From the NCBI RefSeq assembly GCF_050436995.1, contig NC_134771.1, positions 2,893,501 through 2,957,500 on the forward strand: a stretch of 64,000 bases of DNA, in the 5' to 3' direction. Shown here in pieces: positions 48,801 through 56,097 of the stretch. The notes beneath the pieces were generated by a model that was not told the origin of the DNA, searched no databases, and saw only the letters and a program-made list of their open reading frames with translations. The position numbers and the translations under genes were made by a program. Positions within the stretch are counted from its first letter, which is position 1. Each line of letters starts with the position of its first letter. This DNA is from Anticarsia gemmatalis (taxonomy: Eukaryota; Arthropoda; Insecta; Lepidoptera; Erebidae).

Positions 48801-51800
48801 TTTTTAAACAGTTCCTTAAAGGACTTTAGGTTCCCAAGCTGCTCTTGCGCAGCATGATCATGATGAGGAGAATCCTCTGCCCAGCATTGAGACAGCAACG
48901 GATAAAATTACATGGTTTTGCAAACAAACTTATTTATAATAGTTTTCAGAACACATTTCTTATCTACTTATGGAATAGAAGTCTAGTATTTTATTTACGC
49001 TTACAGCAATGACAACCTCATGTTATAGCCACACGAAGGTAATTAACACATCAATAATTAAAAGCCTTCGGCAGTTAATTTCATCGAAATATCGACGAAT
49101 TTAATTAATTCCGCCATGTTTTGTCTTTAGTATAACATCGACATTTTTATCGGAAGTTATATTTCGACGTAAATAGTAAAATATAAGATTTAAGGCCAGT
49201 TTCACAGATCACGGTTTCAGATAATTTGTCCGCTGAATAAAGTGACTGTTAACCTATCCAATACTTATTCAGAGGTCTGAGAGAGAGAGCCTGCGACCAC
49301 GGCGAGTGCAACCTGCGCTAAAACATTAGGCATTTCAAGGTAAAATCCGTGCTCGCGTTAATTCCCGTATCTTATTCAGAGGTGTTGAAATCGGCCATAA
49401 GTATACCATAAACTAGTATTAAAAATGTCTCCATGTAACATTTCGAAATAACCACAAACTCCACAAGCTAAGGATTGCCGCAACAAAAAAAGACAAGGTT
49501 ACCATATTGCATAAATAAATAGTTATTAACAAAAAATTAAATTAAGAGTCGGCAACTCGAGTCGTTTCGCTCTGATTACGGCGACTTATGCTGATTAGGT
49601 TAAAGACCTGTATTTTTTTAATAATAAAAAAGCTTTTAAAAGTATTCGAAAATATTTTTAGAACTGTCAAATTTCTTCTATGGTAATCGAGAAATCGTTT
49701 GGTTATTCTTGTTCACGAGTATGTTAGACCGTCTCTTTTACTCCTATTAAAATACATGAAACAAATATAACTAGGCAAGTGAAGGTTCAACGAAATACAA
49801 TTGCCGTCATGTATTTGAAAAATCGATAAACAAATTACGAAGAAGACGTCACTACATTTAAAGTGGTGTTCGGAAGTCTTTCTGTCGCTACATTACATAA
49901 TTAAATAACAGGGATATTATTACCTAGTTTTAAGTTTGTATCTTTAATATGTTGATGATCACACGGTGGCGAACCTATTGGCAAAAATCGAGCACGTCAT
50001 TTTGAACTACTATGAGAATAATCCAACAAAAGTATAAAAGAGCCATAGCACTTTGTCCAACTCGGGTTTCGAACCCGAGACATGGCGATGTGCGTCACAC
50101 TATTACCTACTCAAACCTTAAAGACAGTCCAATGCAACTAGCCAACTACCAGACCCGTCGGTAAAGCGCAAAATCTTTCATTGTCTATTTGATGTTACAT
50201 GCTGAAATGTAGTATGCCTGATTTAGCCCTGGTTTCAAACTATTTCGATGTTAAATTTAATAAAAATCAGTTCAGCGGTTTATATTCCACTAGCTGACCC
50301 GCGCAACTTCGCTTGCGTCACATAAGAGAGAATGGGTCAAAATTTCACCCGATTTTGTAACATTTTTTCCTGCTGCTCTGCTCCTATTGGTCGTAGCGTG
50401 ATGATATATAGCCTGCAGCCTGCCTCGATAAATAGGCTATTTAACACTGAAATAAATTTTCAAATAGTTCCTGAGATTAGCGCGTTCAAACAAACAAACA
50501 AACAAACTCTCTTCAGCTTTATAATATTTATAGTATAGATTCGTAACAATAAACTATTACTACGCACTAAACAAACTTCAATGAGGATTTCACTAAAACG
50601 TCCAAGTGCCTCTATAAAATTGAGTTAAAGCTCAGTATCGCTATAAATCTGAAGGGTTTATATCACAGAGGTCGTAAACCAAGGTTTGAGAGCCGACATT
50701 AAATTATTATACGACCGTTATTCGAATCCTTCGTCATTAGAATACTTGAACGGGCCGCAGTTGCTGCTCAAATTGTTTGTTGTAGATAACAGATATTCTA
50801 ATGTGGTTTATCGATAGGTAATCCATTTTGTTCAATGGTTTCCACCTCAAAATAAAGTAAATATAGCTTTAACAAGAACTTAAACTGATTTTGCATCTGT
50901 CATCATCATGTTCCTAATGCCTTTTGTATGTGACTCCTGTGATTTCTTATGACCTTCTTATCTTTACAATTAAGGAGACGAGTATTCCAAACCCTCAATT
51001 TTAACCAAATTATTACCATAACAATATCTTCTACTAAACTCCCAAACTTGGGGACAGTTTGGGAGGTTAGTAGAAGAGTTTACGCCAAATCACCCAGGCC
51101 CTTGTCACCTTTCTGACAAATCTTTATGTCATCGATATCTATCTAAACTTAAGGATTTTCATTTAGGTGTTTGCAATAACACGGAAAAAATGGACACAAT
51201 AGATATAGACAGATATAAAGTACAAATACAGTTTTAATTACAACCATAAATATCTAGGTAACTAAACTATAGTACAGTTACCCTTACTGGAGATAAGTTG
51301 TTGAGAATGGCGCTAGGTAATCCATGCATTCAGATAACCGTTAATCCCAATTACCACCGAAGGCTCAGCAAGCAAAAACCCTCAATGTCAGGATCTAACA
51401 AGTATTCCGGTATAAAAACAAAGACGAATCGCAGTCACAATGGCATTGTGAATGTTTCTCACGACACACAATGGACAATCTGGGCACTGTCGTCACCTCT
51501 TTACAGTTCCGCCGGGCGCCATATTTTTTAATCATATTTAATTGAGATGGATAGGACTAGAGCTGATTTAAACATGTTAGTAATAGATCAAGAAAAGGGG
51601 ATTTTGGGAGCAGAAACGCGATTTTCTTTTAAAAAAATTCTCAATGATAGCCCGAAGAAGTTAAAATTGAAGTATCTTGGAGAGCATCTAAAGTTGTCTT
51701 GTTGTTTTAAACTAGTGCTGTGGGAATCCTGTAAACCAGGCTATAAGAATAGAGAATTACAAACTCCTGTACAGTTAGCTAGTTTCCATGAAACTAGTAG

Positions 51801-54800
51801 GTGGGGAGGACTTATGAGAAATTTGCCTTTAAAGCACAGAGACAAAGTTATAATGTGTTGAGTACATCTTTATCACACTTTCAAGAACTGAGTAATTATT
51901 AATAATTAAACCATTACTAAGATAATTAAATAACAATAATGCCATTACTGGTAAATTGCAGTCACAACCTTGCACTTCTGTTAAAACTGTTTAAGAAAAC
52001 GTTAATCTAGTTTTCCTTAAGGCTGATATTTCCTTACGCCAGATCATGTCGAGAAGAAGGAGATTAAATGTTGCAGGCTCGATCCAATCCTCTTTTTCTA
52101 GATATCTCGAATAAGTCTTTTCGACTTTCATGCTTTTTAGTTCCCTTCCCGAAAAAATCATGCATTCTTTTTTCCTTCTTATACCGTATCCAGTAGGGGC
52201 GAATTCGCTGCGAATCGATCTGCGTTTTGAAAATATGCGCGTAGCTCACGTTCTTTGTGGAAACAAAGTTCGCACGAAATACGCGCGCAGGAATCGCAGC
52301 GTATTCACCTCTTCTGGACAAGGCCTTGACAAATTGGGCATACAATCGTTGTATTCTCCAATCATTGATGAACCCAAAATCCTATGCGTCACTACAGTAA
52401 TTTGGTCAAACAATTAACGTCTAATCACTGCGTAAAAGCCTTTGACAATTACCGTGCGAGAAAGTTATGACACAATCGCTTTTACCGCCTGATACCGGCT
52501 AATGTCTATGCAAACGATGTGTCTATGGTCTGCTTTATTGCCTAGGACTGCGTATCCAAACATTTATAGTTCGGACTTGTAAAAATTCAAGGACCACCTT
52601 AATAACAGAACAGAAACAAAAATAACATAAACTTTCTCCGAACGAAATAATGCTTTAAAGAAAAAATCTGCTAAAGTTGTACACAATTCACAGTAACTCT
52701 CTATACCCTTACTCTCGATATACTTTAACCCCGGTGGGACGAATTGTCCCGACTCGGGATTGAAACCCAAGACCTCTGCGCGACAATCGCACACACTACC
52801 GACACAGAGTCGGTCATAAATAGGTGCAACGATTATGAGACTCACTTACACTTATATTATTTCAAATATCCATAAATAAACGGCTGACCGGCCGGCGGCC
52901 ATACTCATAACCACTAGGGGGTCCGCAGACAGCTTGAGAAACGCTGGCCAAGCACAATGGTTAAAAAGTAGGGGGTAATGATTTTTCGCAATACCGTAAT
53001 GATTGTCGCAGTACGCTGTTATTGGTGCTAATGTCTGTTTGTTTAGCTTTCGCAAACTCATTGTTGCCTATTCGTTTTGAACCGACTTTGTAAAAGTGGT
53101 ATTTTTATTTACGAGTTTTGAAATAAAAATTCATGTAAAGTAATTTGATAGCACAGTTTACTGTTGACCTCTTCCCCTGATGTCCAAAAGTCATAGCTAT
53201 GGTTTATGAATGAGAAGTCCAGGATTTGAATCCTATGCAATTTACTGAACTAAAAACAAGAAAGATCTACCTATTCCTGATTTAGCTTGAATTAAGAGCC
53301 TGTAGAAAATACATACATACTTATAATATGACGCTTGTTGGATTTCATACTATTTAGGTACTTATTGTGCATTTCTTTGTTCTTATGAAAATACATAGAG
53401 TAAAGACTATGTACCATAGCTAATGTGTTTGTTGACATTTACAAATAGGTATTAGTTTAGGTATAGTTGCTTGCAATAATATTTGTTATACACTTCAAAC
53501 GTAATGTAGGATCAATACATAATACTGCACTTATGTAGAATATCTTATGTAAAGAGAATGCTATTAAACAGTTAAGGATAACTGTACGAAGCAACCTGGA
53601 CTTAATGAACAGTTATTATTTTTAAGTAGCTAGGTCCATATTTTAAAGAAATCTAATACTTATTTACTAAGTGCTACCAGGTTTAAAAACCATAACATCA
53701 TTGCTCAAAATAAGATAGAATCATGCTCATTTTAATAGAAGAATAAGCTATAGGGTTATCTCTCTCGCAATGGGAAACATCACAAGGGTGTTATAAATGT
53801 TTGGTAACAGGAAGTAACATAACTAAATTATCTGAATATTGTTTCATACAGTTTATGAATAAGGAAACACTCTTCAATTACATAATTTGCTTTACATAAG
53901 GGCAAGATAAAAAACAATTAGAAAATTATCATACACTCATCACACATTACGTTTTGATGCTAATATGGTAATCTAACAAGCAATTAAATGTAATGTTACA
54001 GTAACTTTGTAATCTACTAATCAAATGTGCATTTATATACATTTTCATTTTAATCTGTTACCTTGAAAACTTATGAGGAAAAGTTAAAGTTTTTAAGTGA
54101 TTTCGGAATTCCATTTAGTTAATAATACCATAGATAAGACTGCTTTTAAATAGAGGTATTAAAAGTGATTAGATATAATTCCATTTTCAAATCAAAATTT
54201 TTTTTTATTAGGATGTTTTTTTTTTAATTTTGACAACAATAATTTAAGTGTTGTAGCTTAATATTTAATTTTGTTAGCTGGCCTTTTAAAATATCATATG
54301 TCTAAATAAATGTATAACTAAGTATGAATGAAACTATAATTATCAAATATCAGTTGCTTTTTCATATAAATAGGGAATCTGAGACTTTAATTTGGCAATA
54401 AAAGTGAAATATTATATTCTAAAGCTATCTAATGATGTCAAAACAGCCAGTTATTTATTATGCCTTGTTATTTTATGATACTTATAAGTCACAGTTCACA
54501 CAGGCAAGTATCTAGGCCATTTACAATATAAACAGAACTACACATAAAGTGTCACTGTATACAAATAACTTAAAATGTATTCATATTGTATTTATTTTTT
54601 ATCCAACTGGTCAACCTTGTAGCAAAGTTGTTATAAGCTGAGACAGAAATGAGGAAATCTAACATTTCATGAGTGTTAAAAAGCTATAAATTATTATTTT
54701 TATTGCATGCCTGTTGTTATTTATCTATTGAAAGGTAAAATTATTTTCTCCACTAATTAATTACAATATTGATAGTAATTACAATACTAAATTACTAAAC

Positions 54801-55264
54801 TTTGGTTTAATTATTGCAAGGGTCCAGAAATAGATGTCAACAGGATAAAATGATAAATTATGATTATCATACTAAATTATTTAAAACATAATGTATAAAC
54901 AGAAGTGTTAATAGGGGGCAATAAGTCAGTCCATTAGTCCAATGTGCACAGGTAAACAATAAAAAAAAACATTAAGAAACTCCTTGGTTACAAACCTCTT
55001 CTTACATACTAACTACATTAGACCTAATATATTCACATGCATGCCACATAATAATAGCATTCAGTTTACATCACATCTCATTTCTGGTGTCATTACAAAC
55101 AGATTAACTGCAAAATATTTATGCAATAACTCGCCACAGACAAAACGCAACCAAATAATCGATATTATCAACACTAGGCTAAATAAAAAAAAAAAAAACT
55201 CACCGCTTTTCGGCAAACTCCGAATAACGTTGACTGCGGCATTGAATTTCTCTTCCAAAGACAT
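24755..55264 (-). CDS. ACBD5: ACBD5-like acyl-CoA-binding, tail-anchored protein (whole gene, 8 coding exons)
   Basis: Minus-strand exons 55264-55204, 31353-31242, 30931-30850, 29069-28925, 28303-28203, 26657-26525, 25610-25510 and 24877-24755 join in frame to 285 codons plus TAA. The N-terminus is an acyl-CoA-binding domain (about 1-90) with EEKFNAAVNVIRSLPKSG and the acyl-CoA contact motif YSYFKQATEGPC. A disordered middle carries an FFAT-like motif EYIDTVD (161-167) after acidic residues, then a coiled coil (about 212-245) and a C-terminal hydrophobic anchor (about 260-275) with a basic tail. This is the layout of vertebrate ACBD5, which binds very-long-chain acyl-CoA at peroxisomes and tethers them to ER VAP proteins. 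Localisation here is inferred from the tail. Intron 1 is 23.9 kb. Confidence 0.93.
24913..25114 (-). mobile_element. Non-autonomous Helitron, family C, ACBD5 intron 7
   Basis: Sense orientation starts TCTAATATATAAAATTCTCG after an A and ends GGGTCAGCTAG before a T. Confidence 0.78.
25510..25610 (-). CDS. ACBD5: ACBD5 exon 7: coiled coil
   Basis: Residues 212-245. Leucine heptads in LEQLPGTLARLEADVAALRK indicate a short coiled coil, as found before the anchor in vertebrate ACBD5. Confidence 0.92.
25885..26505 (+). repeat. Tandemly amplified repeat family D unit, ACBD5 intron 6
   Basis: Four successive units of about 180 bp, each with GGTAGGAGACCCTTGCCCAG or a close variant, an A-rich stretch and TAAATGTATTCATATACC. 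The unit combines the family D core with unrelated flanking sequence, so this is a local tandem duplication and not four insertions. Confidence 0.8.
26525..26657 (-). CDS. ACBD5: ACBD5 exon 6
   Basis: Residues 168-211. Begins SDPDEQ, continuing the acidic flank of the FFAT-like motif, then APPPAPQRN and a polar linker. The donor GTGAGA sits at 26524. Confidence 0.9.
26737..26913. mobile_element. Long-inverted-repeat MITE, ACBD5 intron 5
   Basis: Left arm GTAACTTTGAATCATTTGGG and right arm CCCAAATGATTCAAAGTTAG are complementary over about 40 bp; the inner ACACAATTGATAAA and TTTATCAATTGTGT pair too, so nearly the whole unit folds back. Confidence 0.65.
27163..27370 (-). mobile_element. Mariner MITE, second copy, ACBD5 intron 5
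   Basis: Same 207-bp structure as 24302-24508 with the internal transposase motif in reverse. The left flank ends TTA and the right flank is TTA, consistent with a TA insertion site. Confidence 0.8.
27750..27975 (-). repeat. 5S rRNA-derived SINE, subfamily 1, nearly full length
   Basis: In sense: AGATGGGTGACCGCATAGTG, then GAGCGTCTCCGTGCTTTAG, GTCGGTCCCGGTTGTTGTCA and the tail GGTTGACCACTAACCATACG followed by ATAGATAG. Confidence 0.75.
28006..28122. mobile_element. Harbinger-type MITE (CCCCCGG family), intact
   Basis: 117 bp with termini CCCCCGGTTTCTGAG and CTCAGAAACCGGGGG and TAA on both sides. Subterminal GTAGTTTATCTATTCAATA also pairs with its complement. Confidence 0.8.
28203..28303 (-). 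CDS. ACBD5: ACBD5 exon 5: FFAT-like motif
   Basis: Residues 134-167. Proline- and arginine-rich (SPPPRPRHD), then SEDEYIDTVD. The exon ends exactly after D167 of the FFAT-like core at donor GTTAGT. Confidence 0.92.
28925..29069 (-). CDS. ACBD5: ACBD5 exon 4
   Basis: Residues 86-133, starting IVETM, followed by an acidic stretch. Two donors lie 4 bp apart; GTGAGT at 28924 is chosen because the alternative GTATGT at 28928 puts a stop four codons into exon 5. Confidence 0.9.
29098..29323 (-). mobile_element. Non-autonomous Helitron, family A, tandem copy 1, ACBD5 intron 3
   Basis: Abuts a second copy at 29324 with no spacer. An internal deletion removes the CACATAAGAGAGAATGGGTC part. It lies about 30 bp upstream of exon 4 in gene sense. 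Confidence 0.75.
29324..29581 (-). mobile_element. Non-autonomous Helitron, family A, tandem copy 2
   Basis: Full-length copy; AAACAAACAAACAAAC tract present and the 5' end duplicated (CAGCTTTATTCAGCTCTTTA). Head-to-tail contact with copy 1 suggests insertion at the same A|T or slippage replication. Confidence 0.75.
30010..30075 (-). repeat. 5S-type SINE tail fragment
   Basis: CGTATGGTTAGTGGTCAACT to CCTTTGATGTAGCTTAA, reverse orientation, truncated. Confidence 0.6.
30470..30668 (-). repeat. tRNA-derived SINE, full length, ACBD5 intron 3
   Basis: Reverse copy with box A TGGCGCAGTGG, box B GGTTCGATTCC, the 12-bp hairpin with loop GATCG and the tail TGCGGGAGTTGTC. A 3'-only fragment of the same family follows at 30750-30806, close to exon 3. 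Confidence 0.82.
30850..30931 (-). CDS. ACBD5: ACBD5 exon 3
   Basis: Residues 58-85, RAKWESWNKLGNMTKDEAMQ then AYVDELHK, the end of the acyl-CoA-binding domain. Ends in phase 0 at donor GTATTA, a weaker site. Confidence 0.93.
31242..31353 (-). CDS. ACBD5: ACBD5 exon 2
   Basis: Residues 21-57. LMLRFYSYFKQATEGPC contains the tyrosine and lysine (Y34, K38) that contact the acyl-CoA head group in this fold. Acceptor TTTTCCAG, donor GTGAGT. Confidence 0.94.
32815..33140. repeat. Two degenerate 5S-type SINE heads in opposite orientation
   Basis: GGAGTTAAGTGATGTGTATC with GTAGATGGGTGATCG on plus, and GATCACCCATCCACAGACTA with GAGAGATCTATCCG in reverse near 33070-33110. Both are diverged. Confidence 0.4.
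33631..33870 (+). mobile_element. Non-autonomous Helitron, family A
   Basis: Sense orientation on plus: A|TCTATACTGATATTATAAAG ... GACGCAAGCGAAGTTGCGCG-GGTCAGCTAG|T. All structural hallmarks are intact. Confidence 0.82.
34275..34525 (-). repeat. 5S-type SINE, tail subfamily 2, head lost
   Basis: Reverse copy from CTATGTTGGAGTCGGCTTCC to CACAATTTAACGTGCC, colinear with 13430-13650. Confidence 0.7.
35742..35815 (+). repeat. 5S-type SINE tail fragment with GAA-rich 3' end
   Basis: GGCGGCTTGAACAACTTTGA then TAGGTTGACCATTAACAATA and the terminal AAGAAGAAGAAG, the likely 3' tail of subfamily 1. Confidence 0.65.
36426..36665 (+). repeat. Second tRNA-derived SINE family
   Basis: Box B GGGTTCGAATCCCACCCGG, then AAATATTTGAGTGATGAGCA, TATAAGTATG repeats and GACTGTGTGAGTTGTCC with an AT-rich tail. 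A different family from the copies with the ATTTGTGCGATCC hairpin. Confidence 0.7.
38045..38222 (-). mobile_element. Diverged non-autonomous Helitron, family C
   Basis: Terminal CTAGCTGACCCGGC with hairpin GGCAAA-AAATG-TTTGCC (in sense). The loop differs from other copies but the stem is kept. Confidence 0.6.
38785..40380. mobile_element. 1.6 kb palindrome: inverted pair of Tc1/mariner transposon remnants
   Basis: The arms read inward from CAGGGTGTCCCAAAACTCAA with TA at both outer ends. The left arm (about 38785-39510) and right arm (about 39660-40380) are reverse complements with only scattered differences; a spacer of about 150 bp separates them. The left arm encodes, in one frame, WPHRSPDLNPEIFL, the region around the last catalytic acidic residue of Tc1/mariner (IS630) transposases, followed after frame changes by KIDTASEEIIP-type helices. 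Stops and shifts disable both copies. It lies in ACBD5 intron 1, so the pre-mRNA could form a hairpin of about 720 bp. Confidence 0.88.
40621..40832 (+). repeat. tRNA-derived SINE, full length
   Basis: CTGTGGCGCAGTGG (box A), AGCTCGATTCC (box B, mutated from GGTTCGATTCC), one hairpin mismatch (CAACTATTTGTG) and the full tail to GTCTTTTTCAAAAAAAAG. Confidence 0.8.
41515..41597 (-). repeat. 5S-type SINE tail fragment
   Basis: CTTCTTCTTCTTATCGTATG (the reverse of the GAA-rich end) to CCTTTGACGTGGCTTAAC, truncated beyond. Confidence 0.65.
41675..42390 (-). mobile_element. PIF/Harbinger deletion derivative (716 bp)
   Basis: Termini GGGCTCTTTCAATTTAG and CTAAATTGAAAGAGCCC are flanked by TAA on both sides, the TWA duplication of Harbinger. 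The subterminal parts are GC-rich with CGGTACGG-type repeats. The minus-strand frame inside encodes the start of a Harbinger transposase; the DDE domain is missing. Confidence 0.85.
41918..42271 (-). pseudogene. Harbinger transposase N-terminal fragment
   Basis: The frame contains FGDFHILYPRLKQDPSKFF then NYLRMSRECFYELLELV, the typical F-HxLxxxLK...FFxYxRMS.xxFxxLL start of HARBI1/PIF transposases, preceded by MDSDEETTLLVLLL and a basic patch. It stops about 25 residues later with no catalytic triad. The fragment is expected to be non-functional as a transposase. Confidence 0.8.
42521..42755 (+). mobile_element. Non-autonomous Helitron, family B
   Basis: A|TCCTACTAATATTATAAATG ... CGCGGACGAAGTCGCG-GGCGGCTT-CTAG|T. 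Includes a TATG-rich microsatellite (GTATGTATGTATGTTTG) near the start. Confidence 0.78.
44642..44770 (-). mobile_element. Helitron family C, 3'-truncated
   Basis: Sense start TCTAATATATAAAATTCTCG after an A is intact; the CTAG end is missing. Confidence 0.65.
46149..46317 (+). mobile_element. Mariner MITE, third copy, 5'-truncated
   Basis: Contains CACGAGCTCACTGAAAGAAA and the right inverted repeat ending CCGCGACC-TA. The left repeat is reduced to CTTGTAAAAAAACC. Confidence 0.72.
46685..46745 (+). repeat. Repeat family D fragment, diverged
   Basis: GTGGACTCAAGGTCTAACCC and AGGGTAGACCCAGCAGTAAG. Confidence 0.45.
46846..47030 (+). repeat. tRNA-derived SINE, 5'-truncated
   Basis: Box B GGTTCGATTCTC and the hairpin remain, and the tail is complete to GTGCGGGAGTTGTC. 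Box A is lost. Confidence 0.75.
47995..48099. mobile_element. Harbinger-type MITE (CCCCCGG family), third copy
   Basis: CCCCCGGTTTCTGAGG to CTCAGAAACCGGGGG flanked by TTA on both sides. Slightly shorter than the copy at 28006. Confidence 0.78.
50290..50540 (-). mobile_element. Non-autonomous Helitron, family A
   Basis: Sense ends A|TCTATACTATAAATATTATA and GGGTCAGCTAG|T; hairpin intact. Confidence 0.8.
51027..51078. repeat. Perfect-stem hairpin
   Basis: TCTTCTACTAAACTCCCAAA and TTTGGGAGGTTAGTAGAAGA pair over about 22 bp with one G-T wobble and a loop of about 8 nt. Function unknown; the stem is too short for a typical microRNA precursor. Confidence 0.55.
51547..51861 (+). CDS. Hypothetical ORF of 104 codons, antisense within ACBD5 intron 1
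   Basis: Starts GAGATGG and ends TGA. The product is basic (many K, R, H), has no signal or membrane segment and resembles no family I recognise. It is longer than most random frames in this AT-rich region, and a second frame (51298-51531) precedes it closely. Either a small nested gene, a decayed transposon fragment or chance. Confidence 0.18.
   Translation: MDRTRADLNMLVIDQEKGILGAETRFSFKKILNDSPKKLKLKYLGEHLKLSCCFKLVLWESCKPGYKNRELQTPVQLASFHETSRWGGLMRNLPLKHRDKVIMC
52194..52320. repeat. Imperfect GCG-rich inverted repeat, probable MITE
   Basis: GAATTCGCTGCGAATCGATC on the left and GGAATCGCAGCGTATTC on the right are partly complementary, with TTTGTGGAAACAAA in the middle as a second small palindrome. 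Confidence 0.4.
55204..55264 (-). CDS. ACBD5: ACBD5 exon 1
   Basis: ATG at 55264; MSLEEKFNAAVNVIRSLPKS, then donor GTGAGT at 55203 in phase 1. It forms helix 1 of the acyl-CoA-binding domain. Confidence 0.93.
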
Positions 55265-56097
55265 GTTTGGCACTTTTCAAATACAAACACAAAACACCAA
55301 ATAATATTATAACACGCACTTTGGACCTAGATGATAATTGGTGACTGAATAAAAAACACCGATTCACTGCACGATTAACGACATGTTTTTAACACAATCA
55401 CTATCGATTAATATTCAACAGCTATCGACGATACGTGACGTATTTAAGACAGCAGTAATTTTACCGATAGAATTATTTTGTTCGTTCAAATCGGCGATAA
55501 GACGCAGAGAACCGCCTGACAACGAGACGAAATGATCGCGAATGAAATGTCATTATCTCATTAATGATTAGTAAGGATGCACAGAATTATTTTGTTAATA
55601 TCGATATCGATAAGAAGTTCTAGGGCAGATTGTTCCATCGAATATTGAGCATAGGTAATAGTCTTTTTAAAGCCCTGTGCATCCATCTTAACACCTTTGA
55701 TTTACTAGTTCTAGTAATGTATTGATCATAATATAGTATGTTTTTCTACGTGTAGGTATTCTTTATTGATTTCTATTTATTTTCCGATTAACGTAGCTTA
55801 AACAGTGTTATTATAAATAACTTATTACATACAATTCCAAATTCCTAATGTGAGACACTTATGATACATTCATATTTATATTTTTATAATCTTGAACATT
55901 ATTACTACTTCACAGCAAAAATGAAGTATTTTATTTATTCATCTAACAATAGAATTTTATTACATTTTATACAGTACAAAACTTATATAACTAAATATTT
56001 ACATTAAATTATTAAAATTAAAACTATATATACACATGGACGAAAAAAAAACAAATATATATAAAAAAAAATAAGAATATAAAAGAAAGGAAGCGCG
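55265..56097 (-). promoter_or_regulatory. ACBD5 upstream region and retroelement 3' flank
   Basis: Holds the ACBD5 5'UTR and promoter. Overlapping DREF-type octamers TATCGATA lie at 55599-55606 and 55605-55612, with further ATCGA motifs near 55403-55425. DREF sites are frequent in promoters of fly housekeeping genes. From about 55900 the sequence is the AT-rich 3' flank of the retroelement ORF. Confidence 0.5.

Larger units (their letters stand above)
31354..55203 (-). other. ACBD5 intron 1 (23.9 kb)
   Basis: Bounded by donor GTGAGT (55203) and acceptor CTTTTCCAG (31354). Repeats listed separately cover a good part. Stretches 31400-32800, 34640-35740, 42760-44630, 45340-46140, 48110-50280 and 52450-54980 show no gene I can support; some hold decayed tRNA-like box B sequences (near 32190, 50065 and 52750, all on the minus strand). 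Confidence 0.85.

Noticed and set aside
52064..52417. Overlapping 93-95 codon frames on both strands
   Set aside because: They coincide with an imperfect inverted repeat that is probably a MITE; neither resembles a protein family.
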